From Gilliamella sp. Choc4-2 (GTDB lineage Bacteria; Pseudomonadota; Gammaproteobacteria; Enterobacterales; Orbaceae), in assembly GCF_001690355.1 (NCBI RefSeq), contig NZ_LZHG01000070.1, forward strand, positions 1 to 50,207: DNA of 50,207 bases, given 5' to 3'. Numbering within the stretch: the first letter of the stretch is position 1; every line of letters starts with the position of its first letter. A program made the translations under genes and the position numbers. The notes under the pieces were generated by a model. That model worked only from the letters and a program-made list of their open reading frames with translations. It was not told the DNA's origin and did no database searches. Below, piece by piece: positions 17,779 through 26,695 of the stretch.

Positions 17779-18612
17779 TTATTCGACCAATCTGGCAAAA
17801 TCACCGGCTTGCTTAACTAATTCCTTGCTTGGAGTAACACCTGTATATAATATAAACTGCTCTAATGCCTGTATAACAGCAACATCTGCACCTGATATAA
17901 TCGTTTTATTTAAATTTTTTGCGTATTTAATCATAGGTGTTTCAACGGGCAGGGCAACTACATCAAAAACAATATTGGCATTATTTATCATTGTTTCAGG
18001 GAAAGCTAAATCATTAGCTTCTGCACCGCCAAGCATGCCAATTGGGGTTACATTAATGATTAATTTTGCTTGTTCTGGCAATACTTCTTGTTCATATTTT
18101 ACCCATTTATACCCGTATCGTTTCGCTAAAACATTACCTTTTTGTTGATTGCGTGCTGCAATAATGCCATGTTTAAAACCTGCATCATAAAAAGCTCCAA
18201 TGACTGCATTAGCCATTCCACCACTACCTTTTAATACAAATGGTGTAGTATTATCAATTTTATTTTCTGTAATAAGTTTTGCCACTGCAATATAATCGGT
18301 ATTATAAGCTTTTAAATAATGATCAGTATTAACAATAGTATTCACTGATTGAATGGATTTTACGGAAGTATCTAATTCATCTATAAATTCGATGCATGCT
18401 TCTTTGTAAGGCATTGAAATAGCGCAACCGCGAATAGCTAATGCTTTAATACCGTAAATGGCATTTTTTAAATTGTTGGTTGTGAAAGCTTTATAAAGAT
18501 AATTTAAATCAAGTTTTTCATATAAATAATTGTGAAAACGTGTACCAAAATTGCTTGGCCTAGCAGAAAGAGACATACAAACAATTGTATCTTTATTAAT
18601 AATTATTGCCAT
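17779..18612 (-). CDS. Shikimate 5-dehydrogenase-like protein (SdhL / HI0607 type)
   Basis: This 277-residue protein belongs to the shikimate dehydrogenase superfamily but resembles the separate Haemophilus HI0607-type branch rather than AroE. It starts INKDTIVCMSLSARPSNFG and has FHNYLYEKLDLNYLYKAF, GCAISMPYKEA with the catalytic-type Lys at 70, NTDY with Asp at 106, and a nucleotide-binding GSGGMA at 129-134. HI0607 has very weak shikimate activity and its real substrate is uncertain, so a biosynthetic role should not be assumed. AAGGAA precedes the ATG. It is divergent from ygbA with 70 bases between the starts. Confidence 0.85.
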   Translation of the reverse strand: MAIIINKDTIVCMSLSARPSNFGTRFHNYLYEKLDLNYLYKAFTTNNLKNAIYGIKALAIRGCAISMPYKEACIEFIDELDTSVKSIQSVNTIVNTDHYLKAYNTDYIAVAKLITENKIDNTTPFVLKGSGGMANAVIGAFYDAGFKHGIIAARNQQKGNVLAKRYGYKWVKYEQEVLPEQAKLIINVTPIGMLGGAEANDLAFPETMINNANIVFDVVALPVETPMIKYAKNLNKTIISGADVAVIQALEQFILYTGVTPSKELVKQAGDFARLVE

Positions 18613-18682
18613 TTTAATAGTTCCTTGTGATCATATAGATAAGTTAAATTTTAACACTTTATTTTTTTACGTATATCAAATT

Positions 18683-19021
18683 ATGGTTGCAAATAATACA
18701 GGTCCTAACATACAACGAGAAAAGCATACTATTAGTGTGATGATCTACCTATATTGTCATAAAAAACATCATACACTGTATAACCAGTTATGTGATGAAT
18801 GTAATGAACTCTTACAATATGCAATGCAACGTTTAACATTGTGCCGTTTTGGTGAGGAAAAAACGACTTGTGAGCGTTGTCCAAAACACTGCTATAGAAA
18901 GGATTACAAACAAAACATAAAACAAGTTATGCGTTTTTCTGGACCTAGGATGATCATTCATCATCCCATTATGGCTATTAGGCATCTTTGTAAAAATCTG
19001 AGTAAAAATCATAGAAAATAA
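18683..19021 (+). CDS. ygbA: YgbA-like protein (nitrous oxide-stimulated promoter family)
   Basis: This 112-residue protein has the YgbA signature: IQREKHTISVMIYLYCHKKH, then LCDECNELLQYAMQRLTLCR, FGEEKTTCERCPKHCYRKDY and IKQVMRFSGPRMIIHHP. Seven cysteines in CxxC-like and CxxCxxxC settings suggest iron-sulfur or metal binding. In enterobacteria ygbA is under NsrR and is linked with nitrosative stress. I start at the ATG at 18683, which fits the family; the open frame extends upstream only because it overlaps the divergent gene. The ribosome binding site is weak. Confidence 0.88.
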   Translation: MVANNTGPNIQREKHTISVMIYLYCHKKHHTLYNQLCDECNELLQYAMQRLTLCRFGEEKTTCERCPKHCYRKDYKQNIKQVMRFSGPRMIIHHPIMAIRHLCKNLSKNHRK

Positions 19022-19070
19022 TTAATTTATTGATCAAGGAGCATCCTTTTTTATTCATAACCATATTAAC

Positions 19071-19097
19071 GTGTTCTCTATATACAGAAATAAACTC
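19071..19097 (+). repeat. Solitary degenerate CRISPR repeat
   Basis: A 27-base sequence (GTGTTCTCTA, then ATAAACTC at its end) aligns with the 29-bp array repeat at about 21 of 27 positions with a 2-base deletion in the hairpin. It lies on the plus strand, the orientation of array 1 and opposite to the nearby array 2. No second copy exists 61 bp to either side, so it is a lone relic. Confidence 0.65.
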
Positions 19098-19500
19098 TAA
19101 ACGGCATTAGTTAGCGTTGTTTTAAAATGGCAACCATTTGGTGCTGTAAGCTTTAAATTTTTCAGTACAGTTAGGATTTGAGGCGTTTTTATCTTTTGCG
19201 AAATACAATTAATTTTTTGGTAATGTCTGAGCAGAGAGTTTGGCGAACCTTCTTTACAATCTCGATGCAGATGCTAGAAACAAAGTGGTCGCATGGGAAT
19301 TGCCTCTTCTATGCTCGTCCAGTTTTTCGAATCATTTGTGATTTTCCTAAACAAGGCATGAACATTATCAAATGTTCGTATTTGACAGGTTAACTTTAGT
19401 TGTCAGCGCATTGTGTGATATTTAATTAATATAACCAATCAACAAAGAAGCTAGCACCTTAACCATTTGCTGACAATGGTATTGGAAAGCTGTGCAAAGC
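19098..19500. other. Stretch between ygbA and CRISPR array 2, possibly decayed coding DNA
   Basis: About 400 bases with no intact gene. A 71-codon plus-strand open frame (19178-19393) exists. A different frame reads ESLANLLYNLDADARNKVVA and is soon broken by stops, so this may be a gene or transposase remnant. I could not assign a family. Base composition is less AT-rich than the surroundings. Confidence 0.35.
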
Positions 19501-19895
19501 CGGTTTATCCCTGTGTATACAGGGAACACTTGATAAAGATAGGGCGGTTCAAATGCATCTGCGGTTTATCCCTGTGTATACAGGGAACACTACTATCACT
19601 ATCTAATTCCCCTGATTGGGTGCGGTTTATCCCTGTGTATACAGGGAACACACAGTCAATTGGCTAGCTCCTGATGAGGCATACGGTTTATCCCTGTGTA
19701 TACAGGGAACACACTCCTGCTCGCTTCAATACTGGCACCCACGCCGGTTTATCCCTGTGTATACAGGGAACACACGCATTGATGATGCCGTTGCAATGTA
19801 TAGTTCGGTTTATCCCTGTGTATACAGGGAACACACCGATTGCTGGTTGCAAGTTGTGCATATCACCGGTTTATCCCTGTGTATACAGGGAACAC
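19501..19895 (-). CRISPR. CRISPR array 2, type I-E-like repeat, 7 repeats and 6 spacers
   Basis: Seven 29-bp repeats start at 19501, 19562, 19623, 19684, 19745, 19806 and 19867, with six 32-bp spacers. Read on the minus strand the repeat is identical to that of array 1 (GTGTTCCCTG...GATAAACCG). The leader lies to the right, so transcription is leftward, toward array 1. All repeats are intact, including the leader-distal one. None of its spacers matches an array 1 spacer by eye. Short plus-strand open frames here are repeat artefacts. Confidence 0.97.
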
Positions 19896-20075
19896 TCTAA
19901 TCGTATCTATCTGTTTTATTTGCAGTTATAGTAGGTGATAAATTCTACCAGATTTTTTGAATTTTTAAAGATTTTTAACTTATTGATTTTTAATAAATAA
20001 AAAACAAGCTCAATTCAATTTATGCTATTCTACCAAAAATCACCAATTTTTAATTTAAATTCAATAGGATATTTA
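19896..20075 (-). promoter_or_regulatory. CRISPR array 2 leader
   Basis: This is the paralogue of the array 1 leader on the minus strand. The IHF-consensus match (minus-strand AATCAATAAGTTA, here 19976-19988) lies 80 bases from the first repeat as in array 1, and TGGTAGAAT is also kept. The 390-base stretch to the ogt stop (19896-20287) holds this leader and AT-rich DNA with no other feature I can name. Confidence 0.7.
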
Positions 20076-20287
20076 AATTTTATTGTATCTAAATAAAAAA
20101 TTTTAATCAAAATATTTGTTTCAATTTGAAAATTAAGAAACTTTTTAATTTTAACGGTATAAATGCTAAAAATATTAATTAATCCGATCTGGCGATCATT
20201 TAATATTTATTATTCAATTAAAGCTAAAATATTCTAAAGTAGATATTTACTGTTTCTCTTTATAGTTTGCTGAATTATATTTTTGTT

Positions 20288-20827
20288 TTAAAGTGCTGTT
20301 CCTTTAGTTGGGCGATAAAATTTTTGAGTATCAATGCCTTCAATTTGTAGTAGCTTAATTTTTTTATCAATGCCTCCAGCATAGCCTGTTAAGTTGCCAT
20401 TTGCACCAATTACACGGTGACAAGGAATAATTATTGATATAGGATTGCGACCGACCGCACCGCCCACAGCTTGGCTAGACATGGTCTTAACCTTATTTTG
20501 TTTGGCAATTTTTTTAGCTATATCACCATAGGTCGTAATTTCACCGTAAGGAATTTTGCATAAGATATCCCAAACTTGATAGCGAAAGGGGGTACCGATA
20601 GGTGCTAATGGGAGTTGTTTAATAGCAGGATTTTTGCCTGAAAAATAGTTATCAAACCATTTTTTAGTTTCATTAAAAATAGCTAAATTTGGTTTGTCTT
20701 CTAGTTGTTCATTTACCGTATCACCAAAATACTTTTGACCTTCAATCCATACGGCAATCAGCTTGTTATTTTGACCGGCGAGTGTGATTAAACCTAAAGG
20801 TGAAGAGTAACTAGTTGAATAAAACAT
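20288..20827 (-). CDS. ogt: Methylated-DNA--protein-cysteine methyltransferase
   Basis: The enzyme repairs O6-methylguanine and O4-methylthymine by transferring the alkyl group to its own cysteine. The 179-residue product has an N-terminal ribonuclease-H-like domain (FYSTSYSSPLGLITLAG) and the C-terminal domain with TPFRYQVWDILCKIPYGEITTYGDIA, AVGGAVGRNPISIIIPCHRV and LTGYAGG. The active cysteine is C136 in PCHR. The length and the lack of an N-terminal AraC-like domain fit Ogt rather than Ada. An atypical KTMSSQAVG replaces the usual arginine-finger neighbourhood only slightly. Confidence 0.92.
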   Translation of the reverse strand: MFYSTSYSSPLGLITLAGQNNKLIAVWIEGQKYFGDTVNEQLEDKPNLAIFNETKKWFDNYFSGKNPAIKQLPLAPIGTPFRYQVWDILCKIPYGEITTYGDIAKKIAKQNKVKTMSSQAVGGAVGRNPISIIIPCHRVIGANGNLTGYAGGIDKKIKLLQIEGIDTQKFYRPTKGTAL

Positions 20828-20975
20828 ATTATCTTTTAAATTTACGACTGAACATTTTTTGAAATTATGCTCTTTTATAACAAGAAATGCTAGAATTTTA
20901 TGTAAATGCTAATGTTTTTATATCAGGTAAAATTTGGCTTACTGTTGTAAACCAAATAATACTTTTAGTTTTTGA

Positions 20976-21737
20976 TTAATTAATTTTTTTACCTTTTTCC
21001 ATATAACTCATATCCCCAAAACTTTCAATAATGAATTTTCCGTTGTTGGTATAGCGAATTTTTGTCACACTAGCATTACCTAATCCGCTAGTAATTGGTT
21101 TATCTTGTAGATCTTTTACCATAGCCATTATTGCAAGCCCGTGAGATACAATAAGTACATTTCCACCACCTTGTGCTTTTGCCGCTTCAGCAATGGTTTT
21201 TAATGAGTTTTGCATACGTGTTTTTATGGTTTTGTAATTTTCCGCTTCCCCTAATTTGTCAACTGCTGCTATAGCATTGAGCATCTTATCAAGGCTAATT
21301 TTCCCTTGCGAAAAATCAGCCATTAGCTCTTTATCTGATTGATAGCCTAGATATTGTGCCGCAGGTGTCCACATATTAGAATCAAGATCACCTTCAAATT
21401 GACCGAAATAAGCTTCGCGCAAGCCTTCCATTTCGTTCATTTGAACTGGATCACCTTTTGATTCTAAAACGATGCGAGCTGTTTGCCTTGCTCTACCTAA
21501 ATCACTTGAATAAACTGACACAAATTTAACATCTTTTAAACCACGGCCTAGTTGCTCGGCATCATTGATGCCAGATTTAGTTAGTGGTGTATCGGACCAA
21601 CCTTGAGCTCGATGAGCAATATTGAACATAGTTTGACCATGACGAACGACATAAAGATAAGTATCTTCTGCGAATGCATTGCATATGGTAAATAGCATGA
21701 TAAATAGAAAACTTACTAATTTTATAGAATTAGACAT
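20976..21737 (-). CDS. Exported histidine phosphatase (phosphoglycerate-mutase-like)
   Basis: A branch-1 histidine phosphatase with a signal peptide (LVSFLFIMLFTICNAFA, cleavage near 23), so probably periplasmic. The catalytic motif R32-H33-G34 (VVRHGQTMFN) accepts the phosphate. Supporting residues are R in SSDLGRARQTA, E in GLREAYFGQFEGD and the second His in VSHGLA (about 197). The 253-residue protein is longer than cobalamin-type phosphatases and its substrate is unknown; a nutritional phosphatase role is inference. The ribosome binding site AAAGGAA is clear. Just upstream on the same strand lies a decayed glycosidase tail. Confidence 0.85.
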   Translation of the reverse strand: MSNSIKLVSFLFIMLFTICNAFAEDTYLYVVRHGQTMFNIAHRAQGWSDTPLTKSGINDAEQLGRGLKDVKFVSVYSSDLGRARQTARIVLESKGDPVQMNEMEGLREAYFGQFEGDLDSNMWTPAAQYLGYQSDKELMADFSQGKISLDKMLNAIAAVDKLGEAENYKTIKTRMQNSLKTIAEAAKAQGGGNVLIVSHGLAIMAMVKDLQDKPITSGLGNASVTKIRYTNNGKFIIESFGDMSYMEKGKKIN

Positions 21738-21794
21738 AATTATTCCTTTTGTTTTATAACGAATAGTATTGGTTTAAATTGTTTTTGTATTTCT

Positions 21795-21911
21795 TTTTTG
21801 AATGCAATCAAGGATTCATACCAGTAGAAGCTTTTTTTATAACGATTTAATCGTGACTGTTCCATATTGATTTAGATCGATATAGATAAACCCATAACGT
21901 TTAGTAACTTC
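21795..21911 (-). pseudogene. Decayed 3' end of a GH1 6-phospho-beta-glucosidase
   Basis: No intact gene is here, but the minus strand reads EVTKRYGFIYIDLNQYGTVT and then, after a frame change, RYKKSFYWYESLIAF. Both align with the C-terminal block of GH1 6-phospho-beta-glucosidases; the intact copy in this window reads [17 protein letters not shown] and later [15 protein letters not shown] stop lies just before the first segment and another in between. Only the last 40 or so codons survive. The remainder must have been deleted, which places the CRP/FNR-like palindrome at 22039 where its promoter could once have been. Confidence 0.7.
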
Positions 21912-22038
21912 AGTTTTTATTCTTTAATGGCTATAAGGCTTGAATTGATTAAATCGACTTTATACTTTTTAAATCCAATTTCATATGTTTACTTATTGTA
22001 AACCACTATAAAAAATAAGAGGAATAAAAATAAAAAAA

Positions 22039-22054
22039 TGTGATAAATATCACG
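22039..22054. promoter_or_regulatory. CRP/FNR-type palindrome
   Basis: TGTGA-TAAATA-TCACG matches the CRP consensus TGTGA-N6-TCACA at 9 of 10 positions and contains perfect arms GTGATA / TATCAC. It also resembles an FNR site. It lies about 300 bases upstream of the histidine phosphatase start, beyond the decayed glycosidase tail, and after the htpG terminator. The stretch 21912-22089 has no gene. Confidence 0.55.
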
Positions 22055-22089
22055 CTATTTGAAAAAATATAGTGATTTTTTTACTAATA

Positions 22090-22124
22090 TAAAAAAGCCC
22101 CGATAACGTTAATATTTCGGGGCT
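22090..22124 (-). terminator. Intrinsic terminator of htpG
   Basis: On the minus strand AGCCCCGA / TCGGGGCT forms a GC-rich 8-bp stem with a 13-base loop, followed by a run of Ts, about 25 bases after the htpG stop. Confidence 0.92.
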
Positions 22125-22146
22125 ATGATTAGTGCCTATTACCTTG

Positions 22147-24021
22147 TTATTGAGCTAGTAATTTATTCATGGTTTGAATAAATTTGCTTGGATCGCTTAA
22201 TGATCCTTTTTCAGCAAGTAAAGCCTGATCTAACAATAGTTCTATCCAATCGTTAAATGCGCTTTCATCTTGCGTATCGGCAATACGTTTGACCAGTTTA
22301 TGATCTGGATTGATTTCAAATGTGTATTTGATTTCTGGTGCTTTTTGACCTGCTGCAGCAAATAATTTCGCCATTTGTGTGCTCATTTCGTCAGCAGCAG
22401 TAGTAACAATTGCCGGTGTATCAGTTAAACGGTGAGTTAATTTCACTTCTTTCACTTTATCGCCTAATGCGGTTTTTACTCGCTCAATAAATGGTTCGAG
22501 TTCTTTTTCAACTTGTTTTTGTTCTTCACTATCTTGATCGGCAAGTTTTTCGATCGATTCGTCTGATTTACTGATAGATTGGAACTGTTTGCCATCAAAT
22601 TCCGTTAAATTGCTCATCATCCATTCATCAATGCGATCAGATAATAATAATACTTCAATTCCTTTTTTACGGAATAGCTCTAGGTGAGGGCTATTTTTAG
22701 CAGCCCCATAGCTGTCTGCGGTAATGTAGTAGATCTTTTCTTGACCTTCTTGCATACGGCTAATGTAATCTTCTAGAGATACTGTTTGTGCATCGCTATC
22801 GGTGTGAGTTGACGCAAAACGAATTAATTTAGCAATGGCTTCACGGTTTGCAAAGTCTTCACCAGTGCCTTCTTTTAATACTAAACCAAACTCATTCCAG
22901 AATTGTTGATATTGTTCTTTATCATCTTTAGCAAGTTTTTCAAGCATCTGTAACACACGTTTAGTACATGCATTACGTAAGTTTTGAGTAATTTTATTAT
23001 CTTGTAAAATTTCACGCGATACATTTAATGGCAGATCATTTGAATCAATCAAGCCTTTTACAAAACGTAAATAGTTTGGCATAAACTGTTCAGCATCGTC
23101 CATAATAAAAACACGTTGTACATAAAGTTTTAATCCGTGTTTATTATCGCGATTCCACATATCCCATGGTGCTTTAGATGGGATATAAAGTAAGCTGGTG
23201 TACTCTTGTTTACCTTCAACGCGATTATGACTCCAACTTAATGGATCGGCAAAGTCGTGTGATAAATGTTTATAAAACTCTTTATATTCTTCGTCAGTGA
23301 CTTCTGATTTACTGCGTGTCCAAAGTGCTTGTGCTTTGTTGATTTTTTCCCATTTGACTTCTTTGCTTTCTTCGTCAGTGGTTTGCACTTCAACAGGAAG
23401 TGAAATGTGATCAGAATATTTGCTGATAATAGAACGCAAACGCCAATCTTCTAAAAATTCTTTTTCTTCTTCTTTTAAGTGTAAAGTGATTTCGGTGCCG
23501 CGAGTTTCTTTATTATCGTCAGATATGGTGTATTCACCTTCACCCACTGATTCCCACATAACTGCTTGGTCAGCTTTTGCTGTGGCAGCACGAGTTCTAA
23601 CTGTGACTTTATCAGCAACTATGAAGGCTGAATAAAAACCTACACCAAACTGACCAATTAATTGGCTATCTTTGGCTTGATCACTACCAATAGACTCTAA
23701 AAAAGCTTTGGTGCCTGATTTAGCAATAGTACCCAAGTTTTCAATCACTTCATCTCGGGTCATCCCAATACCATTGTCAGCAATGGTTAAGGTGCCAGCT
23801 TCTTTGTTGGTTGAAATACGTACACCTAGTTCACTATCGCCAGCATATAGATCTGGGTTTTCAAGCGCTTTAAAACGAAGTTTGTCGGCCGCATCAGATG
23901 CGTTTGAAATAAGTTCTCTTAAAAAAATCTCTTTATTAGAATATAAAGAATGGATCATTAAATGTAGAATTTGTTTAACTTCAGATTGAAATCCGCGAGT
24001 TTCAGTACCTTGCTTACTCAT
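22147..24021 (-). CDS. htpG: Molecular chaperone HtpG (bacterial Hsp90)
   Basis: HtpG is the cytosolic ATP-dependent Hsp90 chaperone. The 624-residue protein equals E. coli HtpG in length. The N-terminal ATPase domain (about 1-230) has [42 protein letters not shown] and [14 protein letters not shown]. The middle domain has [14 protein letters not shown] and [18 protein letters not shown] with the catalytic-loop arginine. The C-terminal domain holds the dimer interface. AGAGGGA precedes the ATG. A sigma-32-like promoter candidate lies about 60-80 bases upstream. Confidence 0.98.
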   Translation of the reverse strand: MSKQGTETRGFQSEVKQILHLMIHSLYSNKEIFLRELISNASDAADKLRFKALENPDLYAGDSELGVRISTNKEAGTLTIADNGIGMTRDEVIENLGTIAKSGTKAFLESIGSDQAKDSQLIGQFGVGFYSAFIVADKVTVRTRAATAKADQAVMWESVGEGEYTISDDNKETRGTEITLHLKEEEKEFLEDWRLRSIISKYSDHISLPVEVQTTDEESKEVKWEKINKAQALWTRSKSEVTDEEYKEFYKHLSHDFADPLSWSHNRVEGKQEYTSLLYIPSKAPWDMWNRDNKHGLKLYVQRVFIMDDAEQFMPNYLRFVKGLIDSNDLPLNVSREILQDNKITQNLRNACTKRVLQMLEKLAKDDKEQYQQFWNEFGLVLKEGTGEDFANREAIAKLIRFASTHTDSDAQTVSLEDYISRMQEGQEKIYYITADSYGAAKNSPHLELFRKKGIEVLLLSDRIDEWMMSNLTEFDGKQFQSISKSDESIEKLADQDSEEQKQVEKELEPFIERVKTALGDKVKEVKLTHRLTDTPAIVTTAADEMSTQMAKLFAAAGQKAPEIKYTFEINPDHKLVKRIADTQDESAFNDWIELLLDQALLAEKGSLSDPSKFIQTMNKLLAQ

Positions 24022-24076
24022 TGACTAGTCCCTCTAAATTTATATAAAATTCAATTAATTATGCTTTACTGATAAG

Positions 24077-24105
24077 AAATGTAACTCATAAATCATGTTT
24101 CAAAA
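24077..24105 (-). promoter_or_regulatory. Candidate heat-shock (sigma-32) promoter of htpG
   Basis: On the minus strand TTTTGAAA is followed after 13 bases by TTACATTT. The sigma-32 consensus is CTTGAAA, 11-16 bases, CCCCATNT. The -35 element is good, the -10 only partial. Position and gene identity support it. Confidence 0.35.
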
Positions 24106-24252
24106 ACAAATGATAATGAAATAGAACATAATATTAATTGAATAACATGAATTTAATAGTTTGATTTATTGTTGTATTGCTATATGGGAATAAAAAGACA
24201 GTTTTCAATAGAGGTTAAAAAATTTAATTAGCTATTTGGTCGTTTTTTGTTT

Positions 24253-24281
24253 AAAAAAGCCCTGAAAAATTCAGAGCTTTT
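24253..24281 (-). terminator. Intrinsic terminator of the NSS transporter gene
   Basis: Minus strand AAAAGCTCTGAA / TTCAGGGCTTTT stem with one mismatch and a 3-base loop, ending in a T-run, about 30 bases after the stop. Confidence 0.85.
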
Positions 24282-24310
24282 AAATTGAACATTAATTAAC
24301 TTTTTAAGTG

Positions 24311-25672
24311 TTATAAAAATCCGTAAATAAGAATAGTAACCACTGCAACTGGAATAACAAAGCGTGTAAGTATGGACCATATTCCAAACCATGAAGAACT
24401 TAAGTTGAGCTCATTGCGAATATGTTTTTGATTCATCATCCACGCGCCAAAAATGATAGTGCCTAACCCAGTAACAGGTAACATAATTTTGCTGGTTAAA
24501 TAGTCAAGTAAGTCGAAAATATTTTTATCAAATAATTTCACATCAGCCCATTGATTAAACGACAATATACAAGCAATTCCTAATGCCCAAATGATAATGC
24601 TGCTTACTACGGTTGCAGTTTTACGACCCATAGGTGTTCTTTCTTCTAATAGTTCAACTGTTGGCTCTAATAAAGAAATAGAAGAAGTTAACGCCGCAAA
24701 TGTTAAGAAGATAAAGAATAATATGCCTAAAACTAAACCGCCAGTCATGTTACCAAAAGCAATTGGTAGCGTAACAAAAATTAGACCAGGACCTGCTCCA
24801 GCTTGTAAGCCATTAGCAAATACTAATGGGAAAATAGCTAACCCAGAAAGTACTGCAACAACTACATCTAATATAACTACAGTTCGAGCCGTTGATAATA
24901 AGTTGACGTCTTGTCCGAGATACGAGCCGTATGCCATCATGATTCCCATGCCTAAGGATAAACTAAAAAATGCATGACCTAATGCGGCTAAAATAGCTGT
25001 GCTATTTAAGGCTAACCAATTTGGTGAAAATAAGAATTTACATGCTACCCAAAAATATGGACCACTTGCATAAGCTGCGTAACCAACTAAAACAAGTAGT
25101 AAGATTCCTAGTCCAGGCATCATGATTTTACACCCGCGTTCTAAGCCAGCGCCAACACCCAATGCAACAATAAATGCAGTTGCAAACATAAATACGGTGT
25201 GCCATGTTAATAGACTATTCACATTACTAAGAAAATCAGTGAATATTTGGTCTGTTTTTTCGCCAGTAACTCCTTCAAATGAACCTTTTGCAGCTAAAAC
25301 AATGTAATCAGTTGCCCAACCACCAATTACACTATAAAAAGATAAGATTAGAAATGAACCAAGTACGCCGATAATGCCAACCCAACGCCATGACTTAGAA
25401 CGACCTTCTGAAACAGCGACATCTTCCATTGTGTGAATTGGATTTTTTTGTCCACGACGACCGATTAACCATTCTAACACTAAAATGGGTAGTCCTATCA
25501 TAAACATGAAAAGTAAATAAGTGAGCACAAATGCAGAGCCACCCATTTCACCAGCCATATAGGGAAATTTCCAAATGTTACCTAATCCAACAGCAGAGCC
25601 GGCTGCTGCAAGCATGAATCCCATGCGGGAGCTCCACTGTGAATGACTTTTTTTCATAGTTCCTGTACTCAT
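24311..25672 (-). CDS. Sodium-dependent transporter, neurotransmitter:sodium symporter (NSS) family
   Basis: NSS proteins (LeuT-fold) import amino acids or related solutes with sodium across the inner membrane. The 453-residue product has the diagnostic first helix: WSSRMGFMLAAAGSAVGLGN then IWKFPYMAGEMGGSAF, with the broken-helix GSAVGLGN sodium and substrate site. GPGLIFVTLPIAFG and the FFIFLTFAALTSSISLLEP segment form the sixth and eighth helices. About eleven or twelve hydrophobic segments can be counted, close to the 11-helix bacterial subgroup such as TnaT/MhsT-like carriers. Substrate cannot be read from the sequence. AAAGGAAA precedes the ATG. Confidence 0.92.
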   Translation of the reverse strand: MSTGTMKKSHSQWSSRMGFMLAAAGSAVGLGNIWKFPYMAGEMGGSAFVLTYLLFMFMIGLPILVLEWLIGRRGQKNPIHTMEDVAVSEGRSKSWRWVGIIGVLGSFLILSFYSVIGGWATDYIVLAAKGSFEGVTGEKTDQIFTDFLSNVNSLLTWHTVFMFATAFIVALGVGAGLERGCKIMMPGLGILLLVLVGYAAYASGPYFWVACKFLFSPNWLALNSTAILAALGHAFFSLSLGMGIMMAYGSYLGQDVNLLSTARTVVILDVVVAVLSGLAIFPLVFANGLQAGAGPGLIFVTLPIAFGNMTGGLVLGILFFIFLTFAALTSSISLLEPTVELLEERTPMGRKTATVVSSIIIWALGIACILSFNQWADVKLFDKNIFDLLDYLTSKIMLPVTGLGTIIFGAWMMNQKHIRNELNLSSSWFGIWSILTRFVIPVAVVTILIYGFL

Positions 25673-25990
25673 GAATTTTCCTTTGATTTCTTCAATTATT
25701 GTTTCATTTTAATTTAGGCAAACGCCTAACCATGACTTTATTAAAATCTTTCAGCGTTGTAAATCATGCCATGAAATAATGAGTGAAACAAGAAATCATT
25801 AAAATTATTAATATAAATAATTAATTTAAAGATAAAATTATAACAAGATTTGATAAACAAATTGGCTTTGCCATTATATTATTACTTGAATTATTAGTTC
25901 TGCAAATATGTTATTTAGTCCTTTTATTAATAATAGGTATAGCATAAAATGTTTCTTTATTAAGAATATTTATAAATAAAAAGAGAGTCC
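25673..25990. other. Non-coding stretch between divergent NSS gene and ubiG
   Basis: About 320 bases of AT-rich DNA that should hold both promoters. AAAAGAGAG at 25979-25987 is the ubiG ribosome binding site. I see no gene, repeat or strong hairpin. Confidence 0.4.
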
Positions 25991-26695
25991 ATGTCACAAA
26001 ATGTCGATATTAATGAGATAGATAAGTTTTCTCAATTAGCTTCTGAATGGTGGGATCCTAATGGCAAATGTAAGCCATTACACATTATTAACCCATTACG
26101 CGTTGATTATGTTAAACAACAATGTGCTTCTATTGAGAATCAATTGGTTTTAGATGTTGGTTGTGGTGGGGGGATTTTATCGGAAAGTTTAGCTAAGTTA
26201 GGAGCTAAAGTTACAGCTATCGATTTGGCTGATGTGTCATTAGACGTTGCAAGATCACATGCTAAGTTGGGTGGTCTATCAATTGATTATAAAAAGCAGA
26301 CTGTTGAAGAACACGCCAAGCAATACCCAGCGTACTATGATGTAATTACCTGTATGGAACTATTAGAACATGTACCAGACCCTCTTTCGATTATTCGGGC
26401 ATGTGCTAAATTACTTAAGCCTAATGGTAAATTGTTTTTATCAACAATTAATCGCAATCACAAAGCCAAGCTACTGTTAATTTATGGCGCAGAATATATT
26501 GCTCGGCTTGTACCTAAAGGTACACATGATTTTAACCGATTTATTAGACCTTCTGAGCTTATGACTTGGGTAGAGCAAGCCGGGCTTAGTACTGGCGATG
26601 TGATTGGTATGGAATACCATTTATTAAAAAACCAGTTTAAATTAGGTGCCAATATTGATGTAAATTATATTCTTATGGCTCAAAAAATGGATTGA
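25991..26695 (+). CDS. ubiG: Ubiquinone biosynthesis O-methyltransferase
   Basis: UbiG performs both O-methylations of the ubiquinone ring using S-adenosylmethionine. The 234-residue class I methyltransferase opens with NEIDKFSQLASEWWDPNG and PLHIINPLRVDY, both family-specific. The SAM-binding motif I is VLDVGCGGGILSE (about residues 53-65), followed by VTAIDLA, CMELLEHVPDP and the FLSTINRN and FIRPSEL blocks. The C-terminus GMEYHLLKNQFKLG-NIDVNYILMAQ is also typical. It is monocistronic here; in E. coli it stands next to gyrA and nrdA. Confidence 0.96.
   Translation: MSQNVDINEIDKFSQLASEWWDPNGKCKPLHIINPLRVDYVKQQCASIENQLVLDVGCGGGILSESLAKLGAKVTAIDLADVSLDVARSHAKLGGLSIDYKKQTVEEHAKQYPAYYDVITCMELLEHVPDPLSIIRACAKLLKPNGKLFLSTINRNHKAKLLLIYGAEYIARLVPKGTHDFNRFIRPSELMTWVEQAGLSTGDVIGMEYHLLKNQFKLGANIDVNYILMAQKMD

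Noticed and set aside
17779-18612. aroE, true shikimate dehydrogenase
   Set aside because: The protein follows the HI0607-type SdhL branch, for which the shikimate pathway role is doubtful, so I did not give the symbol.
25122-25307. Plus-strand frames inside the symporter and htpG genes
   Set aside because: They are antisense shadows of strongly conserved genes with no ribosome binding site or family resemblance.
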